DNA of 35,400 bases from Planctomycetota bacterium. GTDB taxonomy: Bacteria; Planctomycetota; Phycisphaerae; Phycisphaerales; UBA1924. The stretch's first letter is position 1, and the number at the start of each line of letters is the position of its first letter. The notes under the pieces were generated by a model. That model made no database searches, was not told the origin of the DNA, and saw nothing but the letters and a program-made list of their open reading frames with translations. The position numbers were made by a program, and so were the translations under genes. This document shows positions 1-8,964 of this stretch, in pieces. The stretch is from the NCBI GenBank assembly GCA_024275365.1, contig JAJRZG010000255.1, forward strand, positions 1 to 35,400. Reading direction: 5' to 3'.

Positions 1-1017
1 CTCACCACCCGCTCGACAACGCTCACCCTCCCCGGCGGGCGCCGCGTCGAGGTGCGAGGCTCGATCGAGTGCCTCAGCACCATGCACCGCCCCTACGGCC
101 TCATGCACCGGATCGTCCAGGATGCTCGCGAGGGGGTCCGGTCACTCTTCCGCTGGGGCGTGGTCGATGTGCTCGAACAGTGCGAAAGGGATCGGCCCTG
201 CGAGTCGTGCAACCTCCACCCCGAGTGCCTCGGGAGGGCCAAAGACCGGCGCGATGCTGGGCACATCAGCATTGAGGACGCGGTGCGGATGAAGTCCCGC
301 GTCGGGGCAGCGACCTGGGATGCCGAGATGCTCTGCCAGAGACCCAGCCGGAGCGATTCGGTCTTCCCCGAGTTTGACCGCGCGGTGCATGTCGTCGGCG
401 AGGGGGACACCTGGCAAGCGCCCAAGGGCGAGCTGTTGGCGGGGATGGACTTTGGCTTTCGCGCCCCGACGGTGGTGCTCTGGACAATCCACGACGAGCA
501 CGGCGTGCTCTGGGTGATCGCCGAGCGCGTGCAGGCCGAGACGGTGCTCGCCGAACACACCCGGGCGATCGTGGAGGGACCGGGTGTTGACGGGATCGAA
601 GGTCCGCCCTCCTGGATCGGGGTTGACCCAGCGGGCAGACAGCGCAACGACCAGACCGGCCTGAGCGCCTCAGCCGCCCTGCGCAAGGCCGGGCTGACGG
701 TCAAGGATCAATCTCTCGGACAACAGGCCGGGCTCTCGCTTGTGCGCGCAAGGCTCAAACCAGCAGCCAGCGCAGACCAAGGCGCGAGTGCCGGCGCGGG
801 TGCGGGTGCGAGACCGGACACAGCCGCCCCGCCGCGACTGTTTATCCATGCCCGATGCACCCGCCTCATCGAGTGCCTCGAACGGTACCACTACCCGGCA
901 GACCGCCCCGAGTGCCAAAAGCCTGAGAAGGATGGCTTTGACCACGCCCCGGACGCGCTGCGGTACCTCATCCAGGGTCTTGATCGTCCGTTTACCTGCA
1001 AGTTCAGCTCCTACTAG
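1..1017 (+). CDS. Phage-type terminase large subunit, C-terminal part (5' end outside window)
   Basis: Frame is open from base 1 through the 52..1017 ORF. The protein has a RNase H-like nuclease pattern (LLAGMDFGFRAPTVVLW, WIGVDPAGRQRND, C-terminal DGFDHAPDALRYLIQ) typical of terminase large subunits. It also has a Cys cluster, CERDRPCESCNLHPEC. Confidence 0.75.
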   Translation, partial: LTTRSTTLTLPGGRRVEVRGSIECLSTMHRPYGLMHRIVQDAREGVRSLFRWGVVDVLEQCERDRPCESCNLHPECLGRAKDRRDAGHISIEDAVRMKSRVGAATWDAEMLCQRPSRSDSVFPEFDRAVHVVGEGDTWQAPKGELLAGMDFGFRAPTVVLWTIHDEHGVLWVIAERVQAETVLAEHTRAIVEGPGVDGIEGPPSWIGVDPAGRQRNDQTGLSASAALRKAGLTVKDQSLGQQAGLSLVRARLKPAASADQGASAGAGAGARPDTAAPPRLFIHARCTRLIECLERYHYPADRPECQKPEKDGFDHAPDALRYLIQGLDRPFTCKFSSY

Positions 1018-1122
1018 GGGTTATACCACTGAACTATGGATTTCTTCTCTATGGGATATGGTCCAACTGCCGAACAAATAGGCCTGTAGAGTGGTAAAAA
1101 GGTTGAGAGTACTGCAAGAGAA

Positions 1123-1410
1123 GTGGTAGTATTCGGAGTTATGGAACTGATGGAACGGACACACCGAACACAACGCACCACAGCTGCCAGGCGGCAGGCT
1201 ATTGGCTATGAATGTCCGACAGGCCGCCCGTTGGATTTCCGCTGGCTAGACACCGCAGCACAAGCACACAGCCGAGTTGACCAATCCGGCAGATACGCAG
1301 ATTCCCGCAAGATGGCCGAGTTTCTTGCTGCCGCGGTTGCCACAGCGGCAGTCTCCGCGGCTTTTCTCAGCGCACTCGAAGCCCTGAGCCGGAGCATGGA
1401 TCGGCGATGA
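1123..1410 (+). CDS. Small hypothetical protein
   Basis: ORF whose stop overlaps the next start (ATGA at 1407-1410). The true start may be ATG 1141. Confidence 0.4.
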   Translation: MVVFGVMELMERTHRTQRTTAARRQAIGYECPTGRPLDFRWLDTAAQAHSRVDQSGRYADSRKMAEFLAAAVATAAVSAAFLSALEALSRSMDRR

Positions 1411-1862
1411 GCGAGCCCGACGAACAGACAAAACTTGATCGAACAGAGAATCCCGAGACGGCTTCACAAGATGTGCAAGGCATGCCCGAAGATATGGCGG
1501 ATGTCATGCGAGGAATGCCGCCACAGGTTGTGAAAGCAATGATGACCTCGTTCACGATGGGTCCACTCCCTAACCCCATCATGGACAAGATCAACGAGGA
1601 ACACATCAGCAAGGCGTTGGGTCTCGCGTCACAAGCGGTAGAGAACAACTACAAGCTTGATAACCGTGAGATTGACATCAAAAGCTCGAATCGCTGGTTC
1701 GCTTTAGCTGTTCTGGCCATCATCCTCGGTGTTCTTGTGGCTCTTGTGATAGTGCTTCAGGATAAGCCGGATGTGCTTCTCCCCACGATCACCGGTCTCG
1801 TCGGGCTCGGAGCCGGGGCATTAGGCGGGTATGGCTACGGCAAGTCCAAAGCCGACTCCTGA
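1407..1862 (+). CDS. Small membrane protein, two predicted C-terminal TM helices (DUF2335-like layout)
   Basis: Hydrophobic segments WFALAVLAIILGVLVALVIVL and LLPTITGLVGLGAGALGGYGYG follow an acidic N-terminal region. Overlaps the preceding ORF. Confidence 0.55.
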   Translation: MSEPDEQTKLDRTENPETASQDVQGMPEDMADVMRGMPPQVVKAMMTSFTMGPLPNPIMDKINEEHISKALGLASQAVENNYKLDNREIDIKSSNRWFALAVLAIILGVLVALVIVLQDKPDVLLPTITGLVGLGAGALGGYGYGKSKADS

Positions 1863-1871
1863 GACCTTTGC

Positions 1872-2174
1872 CTACTCCGGCATCGGCAGCAACATCGGTA
1901 CCGCAACCTGGATAAACAGGTACGACCCCACGCCCAGCAGGATCATCGCCAGCACCACCTGGAAGGTCAGGATGAGCACCTTCAGCCAATACTTCTCGAA
2001 GGTTGCCACCCGCACCGCCCGGTAGGTCAGCGATATCCCAAACGCCAGCGGGATCAGCAGCAGGAACCACTGCCGATGCAGGTCGATTGGATCAAGGAAC
2101 GGCCTCCACCCGGTCGAGGCGAGGGGCAACTCGAGACCCATGAGGATGGAACCCGGACTGAAGGGGCCAATCAT
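1872..2174 (-). CDS. Hypothetical membrane protein
   Basis: Inner start MIGPFSPGSILMGLELPL. Two hydrophobic segments. The ATG overlaps the stop of the upstream ORF at 2171. Confidence 0.55.
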   Translation of the reverse strand: MIGPFSPGSILMGLELPLASTGWRPFLDPIDLHRQWFLLLIPLAFGISLTYRAVRVATFEKYWLKVLILTFQVVLAMILLGVGSYLFIQVAVPMLLPMPE

Positions 2175-2689
2175 GACACACGCCCCCGCCGCACTCGGCC
2201 CGCAGATGGGAACGCTGCGTCGATCACCACAATCAGGTTCAGCATCCCGGCAATGGTGCAATAGAGAATCCCGATCTCGTTCATTTTTGCAAGGCTCTTG
2301 CTGATCGGAGGGCGGGACCCAGCCGGGCCGACCACCCACTCCCCGGTGGACGGGTCTTTGATCTCACCAGGCTTTGGGCTCCGGGGCACGCCGGTCACCG
2401 GATCAAGGGCCTTGAAGTGGTTCTGATGGACGAAATCGGTCGCCAGGGCAACCGGGCCGACGAGCACCTGCCCCATAAACCACAGCCGATCCTGCCTTGA
2501 ATCGATGACATCGATGCCCCCGATGAGCAGCCCCCCAAAGAAAAGCCCCAGGATGCCGCCCGCGACCAGCAAGGCCCGTTTGAGCTGTCCTTGATACAAG
2601 TGCCCAGCCCCGGGGAGGATGATTGCCAGAATCCCGGCGATCGGGTCCAAAGGCGGGGTCTCGAGGTGGTCGTGTGTGGTGGGGTTCAT
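2171..2689 (-). CDS. Membrane protein with TM2/DUF6677-like N-terminus
   Basis: PLDPIAGILAIILPGAGHLYQGQLKRALL motif (PGxGHxYxGQxxRxxL) and several TM segments. Confidence 0.65.
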   Translation of the reverse strand: MNPTTHDHLETPPLDPIAGILAIILPGAGHLYQGQLKRALLVAGGILGLFFGGLLIGGIDVIDSRQDRLWFMGQVLVGPVALATDFVHQNHFKALDPVTGVPRSPKPGEIKDPSTGEWVVGPAGSRPPISKSLAKMNEIGILYCTIAGMLNLIVVIDAAFPSAGRVRRGRVS

Positions 2690-3018
2690 AGGGCAGATCA
2701 GGGGGTGGAGAGGGTCAAACTAGGGATGGTCTTGGGGAGCCGGGCAGCAGGCCGGTGGGCATCAGAACAACATGACTCAGGAGCAATCGAGCGGGCAAGA
2801 CAGAAGATCGGGACGAACCCCATCGCGGGGACAACATCGTGCGTATGCTCCGCGCCCTGAGTGACAAGGGTACGCGGTTTGGAAGTGTACCGCGAAAAAC
2901 AGGCGGGGCATTCAGCCGGGGCGTCCACCCGCAAGAAGCCCGTCAGAACAAAGACATCCCCCCAGAAAAGGGGGACGGGTCGGTAAGGCGATCCGGGGAC
3001 CGTGCAGGAAGGTGCATC

Positions 3019-3243
3019 ATGGCGATGGAGCAGGTTATGGACTCGTGCGAACTACTGGAAAGGGCCGTGCAACCGAACTGGTCACGCGCTGCGACATTCA
3101 TCCTCGGCCAGGACGGGGACGAGGAAGAGTTTGACGGCTTTGACGACTTTGACGATGATGACGACGACGAAGCCTTCGATGAGTTCGGGGATGACGACGA
3201 TGACCTCGATGACGACCCCGTCGATGACGATGATGATCTCTAA
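3019..3243 (+). CDS. Small protein with extremely acidic poly-Asp tail
   Basis: Inner start MAMEQVMDSCELL. Tail is DEEEFDGFDDFDDDDDDEAFDEFGDDDDDLDDDPVDDDDDL. Confidence 0.55.
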   Translation: MAMEQVMDSCELLERAVQPNWSRAATFILGQDGDEEEFDGFDDFDDDDDDEAFDEFGDDDDDLDDDPVDDDDDL

Positions 3244-3251
3244 CGCCCATC

Positions 3252-3719
3252 GTGCATAACGGTGCGGCGGGGAGAGATCTCATGCCAGCCGCCAACAACA
3301 CGCCCGAGAATGAATCCCTGCCACAGGGGGTCACCCATGACCGCCGATCGGGAGAGGACCGCCGCGATCTCCAGACCGAAGACACCGGCTTTGCGCGCCG
3401 TCGAGGGCCTGGTCGGCGACTCAGTGACTTTGTCAAAGCCGCAGAAGAAGGCGAGATGACCCCCGAACAGTTCCTGTTCCTGGTCGCGATCGATGCCTTC
3501 AAGAAAACCAACAGCGTGGCGTACCCGAGCTGGACCGATGTGCTCGAAGTTGTGCGTCTGCTTGGGTACCGCAAAACGATGCCCTCAGAAATTGAGTTCA
3601 GGAACGCTGAAGACTGGCGCGAGCAGCCTCATACCGAGTCTGGCGTACGCCCCCAACGCTGGCACGAACGGTTCACACCCGGTGAACTCGGGCAGAAGCA
3701 CAACAACGACGCGGCGTAA
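3252..3719 (+). CDS. Conserved-looking hypothetical protein
   Basis: Globular segment EEGEMTPEQFLFLVAIDAFKKTNSVAYPSWTDVLEVVRLLGYRKT. Likely start at the inner MPAANN (3282). Confidence 0.5.
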   Translation: MHNGAAGRDLMPAANNTPENESLPQGVTHDRRSGEDRRDLQTEDTGFARRRGPGRRLSDFVKAAEEGEMTPEQFLFLVAIDAFKKTNSVAYPSWTDVLEVVRLLGYRKTMPSEIEFRNAEDWREQPHTESGVRPQRWHERFTPGELGQKHNNDAA

Positions 3720-3731
3720 CCACTCTCCCGC

Positions 3732-3981
3732 TGGCTCGGTTCCCGGTGCAACGGCTCTCCGAGCCGTGCATGTCGCGTGCGCACCTCTTTTTTTGAACGC
3801 CGATACTCCATGTTTTTACGAGCCCCGAGCGCAAGCCCGAGAGAAGGGAATGTCCAGCATCGCAGACAAAGCCCGACCCTGTGCTCGCGTACAGGGCTCG
3901 TAGAGACACACACAAAGTCACACAATCCGTATCACACGCACGGCTCGGAGAGCCGTCCCACCGGGGACCGGATTCCGCACA
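3732..3981. repeat. Nested inverted repeat: family A outer arms with a complete family B element inside
   Basis: Left arm ctggctcggttcccggtgcaacggctctccgagccgtgcatg; right arm is its near reverse complement (cacgcacggctcggagagccgtcccaccggggaccgg). Family B element lies at 3817-3902. Confidence 0.8.
3817..3902. repeat. Family B dyad repeat, copy 1 (86 bp)
   Basis: TACGAGCCCCGAGCGCAAGCC...CCCTGTGCTCGCGTACAGGGCTCGTA with terminal inverted repeat TACGAGCCC/GGGCTCGTA. Confidence 0.85.
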
Positions 3982-4140
3982 CTTCCCCAATCCACTCAGC
4001 CCGGATACGCATCACACCCCGTCCCTGCACGCAAGATGGGCTGCACGAATGCTCGCCCTGCCCTTCCCTGTTTGGCACATATTCACTGTGTGCCGGGCGC
4101 TGGGTCTGGCTGAATCTGGGCTCCTGGGGAGGGGTGAAGT

Positions 4141-4539
4141 ATGTCCATGCTGGAAGAAGTGCCGTCGGCTTCGGAACTAGTCTCTGTGCTCGATGTCGGG
4201 ATGGTCAAACCATTTGCGATGGTCACGGTTCGCCCCGATGCGCTCCGCGAGCATCAGGTTTCGCTGCTCCGTAATGAGCTTGCCGATGTCGTTGATCGCT
4301 CGTGCGGGCAGGTGTTGCTGCGGTTTCGAAATAATGCCGATGTGTGCGTGAGCTGTCTCAATGAGCTGATCTGTGAGTCCCATCGGTGTGAAGCCCTCGG
4401 CGGCCGCATGTATATCGTCGGCCTGAGTCCAGACATGCGGCACATGCTCAAGGGCACCGGGCTCGATCAGCACCTGCACCTGGCCCACGATACCGCGGAT
4501 GCCATGCGGCACTTTGACCGCAGGCATCTTGCAGCCTGA
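4141..4539 (+). CDS. STAS-domain protein (anti-sigma factor antagonist-like)
   Basis: MVTVRPDALREHQVSLLRNELADVVDRSCGQVLLRFRNNADVCVSCLNELICESHRCEALGGRMYIVGLSPDMRHMLKGTGLD has the STAS fold pattern. Confidence 0.75.
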   Translation: MSMLEEVPSASELVSVLDVGMVKPFAMVTVRPDALREHQVSLLRNELADVVDRSCGQVLLRFRNNADVCVSCLNELICESHRCEALGGRMYIVGLSPDMRHMLKGTGLDQHLHLAHDTADAMRHFDRRHLAA

Positions 4540-4566
4540 TGCGAGCTCCGTATCGGCATCTGCCAG

Positions 4567-4932
4567 CTAATGGCACTTCCGCTCGGGTTGTCGTTTGACT
4601 TCTACCGGCTCGCCCCCGACGGTGAGCGTCGCGCGCGTGCTGCTGCGCGTGCGGTGCCTGGAAAAGAGCGACGAGGGGAGCACCCGCCGAAGCAACCACG
4701 CGCCCGCGCACAATGCCGCCAGCGTCACGAACCAGAACTGCGGGTCGGCAAAGGGGAGCTGTGTATTCGTCACGCTTTCTGCCGGGGCAGACTCCTGGGC
4801 CGCCATCGTGATAGGAGCGAGCACAGAGCACTGAGCAACAAGGCTGATGGCTAAGCAAAACCAAGAGACTCGCACACTATCCCTCTCGGGCGTTGCGCAT
4901 TGCCCCTGCGATTGTATCGCGATGCTGTTCAC
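4567..4932 (-). CDS. Small membrane protein translationally coupled to feoB
   Basis: GTG start overlaps the feoB TGA (GTGA). Signal/TM-like N-terminus, second TM FVTLAALCAGAWLLRRVL, basic tail. Confidence 0.6.
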   Translation of the reverse strand: MNSIAIQSQGQCATPERDSVRVSWFCLAISLVAQCSVLAPITMAAQESAPAESVTNTQLPFADPQFWFVTLAALCAGAWLLRRVLPSSLFSRHRTRSSTRATLTVGGEPVEVKRQPERKCH

Positions 4933-6986
4933 CCAACCACCTTCATAACCTGAAACACCGCTCCCGAGAACACATACGCGAGCCCACACATCCAGCCCAG
5001 TTGCAGGACAGCCCACTTCCAGTGCCCCGCCTCCTTGGCGGTCACCACGAGCGTCGGCAGGCACTGCATCGCAAGCACATAATAGATCAGCAGCGACCAA
5101 CTCGTCGCGGCTGTAAAGATGAGCGTTTTGCCATCATCACGCTTTGCGACCGCGAGAGACTTGAGAAACCCGTTTCCCTCATCGGTCCCTGCGGTCTGCA
5201 CCGCCATCGTCGAGACAAACACCTCTCGTGCTGCAAAGCTCGCAAGCACGCCGATGGTCAGCTGCCGGTCATACCCAAGCGGTGCAAAGATCGGCTCAAC
5301 CGTCGCCCCCAGCCGTCCCAGATAACTGTACCGCGAGGCGTGCTTGGCTTCGAGAATATCTGCCCGAGCGAGCAACTCCTCAGAGGTTGCTCCCTCCTCT
5401 CCCCCTTCTTCATTTGCCATGTGCCCATTTGCCCGCTCCCGCAGCTCCACCGCCTGCGCCGGAGGCTCAACGATCGGATACGCATTGAGCCACCACAACA
5501 CCATCGTGATCGCCAGGATCGCAGTCCCTGCATTCTGCAAAAAGAGCACGCCCCGGTTCCGGGCTGTGAGCAGCGCGTTCCACATGCTCGGCGCACGATA
5601 GCTCGGCAGCTCCATCACCATCGCCCTGCTCTTGCCCGGCAGGATCGTTCGCCTTGCAATCATCGCGCTCACCACGCCCGCAAACACGCCAAGCACATAG
5701 CACCCGCTAAACGCAAGCGCCTGCATCCCGGGGCTCTCCGGGAACAGCAACCCCGTCAGCAAAACATAGACCGGGATCCGCGCGGTGCAGCTCATAAAGG
5801 GCGCAGCCAGGATTGTTGCCAGCCGATCCCGCCTGTCTGGCACGCCACGCGCCGCGATGATCCCGGGGATCGCGCACGCATGGCTCGATAAAAAAGGCAC
5901 AAACGCGTGCCCGCTCAGCCCAAACGGGCGGAGCACCTTGTCGATCACGAACGCGGCCCGGGCGAGATACCCCGTGTCCTCGAGCAACGAGATCAACAAA
6001 AACAATATACATATCTGAGGCACAAAGATCAGCGTCGAGCCCACCCCCGCGAGCACGCCATCAATGAGAAGATCATGCACCGCGCCGGCTGGCAACACCC
6101 CACTCAGCCAGCCCCCGAGGTGCCCAAAGAGCATGTCGATCCAGTTCATCGGATAGGCTGCGAGCTTGAAGATGACCCAGAAAAGCCCGGTCATCACCGA
6201 GACAAATGTCAGCACGCCAAGCATCGGGTGCGTGAACGCCCGGTCGAGCCGATCCGTCAGCGTGTCGGGCAGCGGCGGGGCTGTGCCGGCTGCCATCTGG
6301 GCATAGAGCTCGTCGGCCCAGTCGGAGAGCCCCTCCTCGGTGCCCGGCGGGCTCTCGCGCGGGATACGGGGTGTGGCGAGAGTCTCGCAGAGTGTGTCCA
6401 CGCCCTCGCCGGTGCGCGCGCTGCACACCACCACCCCAACGCCCAACCGATCGGCCAGCACCTTCTCGTCGGCGTGGATGCCCCGCTTGCGCGCTTGATC
6501 GACGAGGTTGATCGCCACCACCATCGGCAGGCCCCGCCGGGTTGCCTCGCCAACGAGCATGAGGCTGCGCGAGAGATTCGTCGCGTCGGCGACGACCACG
6601 ATCGCGTCGGGCTCTGCGAGCGATTCACCCTTGAGTGCGAGTTCTCCGGCGAGCACGCTTCGGCAGATCTCGGCCTCGCTCTGTTCGAGTTCGAGCGAAT
6701 AGATGCCGGGGAGGTCGATGAGTTCGCTGCCTTCGGGCAGGCCTCGGGGCGCGCCGACGCGAGATTCCTGCGTGGTGCCGGGGAAGTTGCTCGTCTTGTG
6801 CCGCACACCACAGAGCCGGTTGAAGAGGCTCGTCTTCCCGGTGTTGGGGTTGCCAAGCAAGACAACCCTTCGGGGAGCATCGGGTGCTCCTGATCCGACG
6901 CTTTGCTCGAAGACTCGCTCAGCGTCGGCGTCCGAGCGAGCAGGTGATGTATCATCGGCGTGATTGGCGGCAGAAGGGCTCGTCAT
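4929..6986 (-). CDS. feoB: Ferrous iron transport protein B
   Basis: G1 GNPNTGKTSLFNRLCG, G3 DLPGIYSL, FeoB membrane core (GYLARAAFVIDKVLRPFGLSGHAFVPFLSSHACAIPGI). Confidence 0.97.
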   Translation of the reverse strand: MTSPSAANHADDTSPARSDADAERVFEQSVGSGAPDAPRRVVLLGNPNTGKTSLFNRLCGVRHKTSNFPGTTQESRVGAPRGLPEGSELIDLPGIYSLELEQSEAEICRSVLAGELALKGESLAEPDAIVVVADATNLSRSLMLVGEATRRGLPMVVAINLVDQARKRGIHADEKVLADRLGVGVVVCSARTGEGVDTLCETLATPRIPRESPPGTEEGLSDWADELYAQMAAGTAPPLPDTLTDRLDRAFTHPMLGVLTFVSVMTGLFWVIFKLAAYPMNWIDMLFGHLGGWLSGVLPAGAVHDLLIDGVLAGVGSTLIFVPQICILFLLISLLEDTGYLARAAFVIDKVLRPFGLSGHAFVPFLSSHACAIPGIIAARGVPDRRDRLATILAAPFMSCTARIPVYVLLTGLLFPESPGMQALAFSGCYVLGVFAGVVSAMIARRTILPGKSRAMVMELPSYRAPSMWNALLTARNRGVLFLQNAGTAILAITMVLWWLNAYPIVEPPAQAVELRERANGHMANEEGGEEGATSEELLARADILEAKHASRYSYLGRLGATVEPIFAPLGYDRQLTIGVLASFAAREVFVSTMAVQTAGTDEGNGFLKSLAVAKRDDGKTLIFTAATSWSLLIYYVLAMQCLPTLVVTAKEAGHWKWAVLQLGWMCGLAYVFSGAVFQVMKVVG

Positions 6987-7031
6987 CGCGGGGTTGCTTT
7001 CTCACTCAAAGAACGAGACGAGTCAGTGGCT

Positions 7032-7430
7032 TCACAACGCTGCACCGTTCACCGAGCCGGGGAGACTCTCGTTGACCTCGACCTGCACCTGCTCGGCAAG
7101 CTCACGCGCAAGCCCGATGCGGCTCGCTGGCCCGCCCTGGCACCCCACCTCGACGATCCAAGGCCCATTCGCCCGGCAGAGCCTGATCCGCTGATTGGGA
7201 CGAAGACCCAGTGCCCGCAGATACGCCGCGTCGGCCCCGGCAGCAGACAAGCCTCGGATGATCCCGCACTCGCCGGACTCCATGCAACAGAGCCCGACGA
7301 TCCGCCCCGAGCCCTGCTTGCCGCAACAGGCGTTCTCACGGCCACAGCCCTCGGGCTCGCCCGCGTGCCCCGCCTGACCTGCCTGGTCCTTGCGAGTTGG
7401 ATTCTGGTTATCCCGAGTCTGCTCAGCCAC
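7032..7430 (-). CDS. feoA: FeoA-domain protein
   Basis: LRALGLRPNQRIRLCRANGPWIVEVGCQGGPASRIGLARELAEQVQVE FeoA/SH3-like pattern, immediately upstream of feoB. Confidence 0.85.
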   Translation of the reverse strand: MAEQTRDNQNPTRKDQAGQAGHAGEPEGCGRENACCGKQGSGRIVGLCCMESGECGIIRGLSAAGADAAYLRALGLRPNQRIRLCRANGPWIVEVGCQGGPASRIGLARELAEQVQVEVNESLPGSVNGAAL

Positions 7431-7668
7431 GCTCTACGCCTTCCAGCGGCCCAATCGGACCCGCCGGGGGAGTATAGCCGGGGGATTGAGACTCAGTCGC
7501 AGATAGCCGGGGTATCTGCTGAACTCTTGCGTTACCCGTTCCCGCTCGACGACCCTACCTGCCAAAGAATGCATGTTCGACAGATTCCGAGTCACCGAAG
7601 CGGAGGCAGAAATGATGCGAGCCACATGGTATGAACGCGATGTGAAGTACTTTTGGCGACTCAGCGAT

Positions 7669-8952
7669 TCAGTCCAGCATCGCCTCCATTGCCTGAAACG
7701 CCGGATGGTCCGGGTATTCCGAAACCACCATTCCGGCAATCACCGCGGCCTCGTCATGCTCTCCGAGTCTGGCGTAGGTCAGAGCGAGTGTGCAGAGCAC
7801 ATTACTTCGCACCGGTTCAGACATCCATCTCTCGGACTGCTGGTCCCCTCCAAGCAATGGCGCACTCGCGATTATGTCGGCCTCGGCCAGTTCCGCGGGG
7901 TGGGCCAAGACGCTCTCGAGCAAATCTACCGCCTCCTGAAGGCGCATTCGATTACTCGGAGGGAAGTTTGCAAGATGGAACGCGAGCATGTACGCAAGAT
8001 GGGCCTCAGCACTGCCCCAGTCTTCCGCTTGGGCAAGCCATGCTCGGGCGAATCCTTCACGGAAGCTGCCAAGTGGGGTTACATCACCTGCGCACAACAG
8101 GGCATGTTCTCCAGCCCCTGCTCGCCGAACACTCAGACCGTTGATCTGTATTAAAATACCGATCGCACCATCGAGGTCGCCGGCATCGACCCGATCCCGT
8201 GCGGTATCCTGCAGGCACTGATCGGCCCACCAAGACCAAGCGAGCGACTGCTGCACAGACTCCGGCAACCCTCTCACGAAACTGGCGGACTCCTCAAGAA
8301 GTGAGGCAGATGCCTCAAAAGCCCCGGCTGCCCGTTCACCATGTGATGCAACCCGGAACAAACGCTGCACGCTCAGCACGGAAACCGGGTCTACTTGAAA
8401 GAGAGGATCGTCCAGTGTGGAACGCACAACACCCAGTGCCTCTATTGCAGTCTGTAGCGTGGCATCCCGATCCTCGTCACTACCAGTTCGTGCCGCCGCT
8501 GTTTCGCGTAGGGCAACTCGCTGATCCCAGTACGCCAGACGATCCTGCAACCGAAGAGCATACATCGAGCCATCAACAGCGATAACCTCTGCCAGAACAA
8601 AGTCCTCGACACCGTTTGCCAGTGCAAGACATGTAAAACGAACCGATTCTGGTGCCTGATTCGGCGGTGTCCGCTCGTATTCTGTAAATAGGAGACCGAG
8701 CCAATCCCGATAGAACTGGATGCGGTCGTCACGAGTTGGATTGCTCCTTTCAAACCTCCTCGCAGCTTCGGAGTACGCACGAAGCAGGGAGTTCGCATCA
8801 TCATCTCCCGGATCAGAGGTTCTTGCACCCGCCAATACCACGCTGGTTATGGCCACAGCGACAAGGGACATGGCAAGGCGAGATCGGAATAACTTCCGAA
8901 ACAGCTGGGCGGGGTTCATGCTTCGCATGTATAGGTTCCTTTCCCGAAACAT
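7669..8952 (-). CDS. Secreted/membrane-anchored TPR-like hypothetical protein
   Basis: 427 aa, N-terminal signal/TM (LAMSLVAVAITSVVLAG), helical repeat-like body, C-terminal TPR-like LALTYARLGEHDEAAVIAGMVVSEYPDHPAFQAM. Confidence 0.7.
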   Translation of the reverse strand: MFRERNLYMRSMNPAQLFRKLFRSRLAMSLVAVAITSVVLAGARTSDPGDDDANSLLRAYSEAARRFERSNPTRDDRIQFYRDWLGLLFTEYERTPPNQAPESVRFTCLALANGVEDFVLAEVIAVDGSMYALRLQDRLAYWDQRVALRETAAARTGSDEDRDATLQTAIEALGVVRSTLDDPLFQVDPVSVLSVQRLFRVASHGERAAGAFEASASLLEESASFVRGLPESVQQSLAWSWWADQCLQDTARDRVDAGDLDGAIGILIQINGLSVRRAGAGEHALLCAGDVTPLGSFREGFARAWLAQAEDWGSAEAHLAYMLAFHLANFPPSNRMRLQEAVDLLESVLAHPAELAEADIIASAPLLGGDQQSERWMSEPVRSNVLCTLALTYARLGEHDEAAVIAGMVVSEYPDHPAFQAMEAMLD

Positions 8953-8964
8953 ATGTCCACACGA

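Noticed and set aside
1018-1122. Possible tRNA or attachment site after the terminase gene
   Set aside because: AT-rich stretch with no cloverleaf or T-arm consensus that I could recognise.
2698-2934. 78-aa minus-strand ORF with ECPACF...
   Set aside because: No recognisable domain, only a partial Cys pattern, overlaps the upstream region of the acidic-protein gene; insufficient support.
4893-6893. Long plus-strand ORFs (4893..5891, 5907..6893) opposite feoB
   Set aside because: Antisense to a clearly coding feoB; H/R/P-rich composition typical of GC-rich shadow frames.
7573-8154. 193-aa plus-strand ORF
   Set aside because: Mostly antisense to the TPR-like gene 7669..8952, which has a signal peptide and coherent helical-repeat composition.
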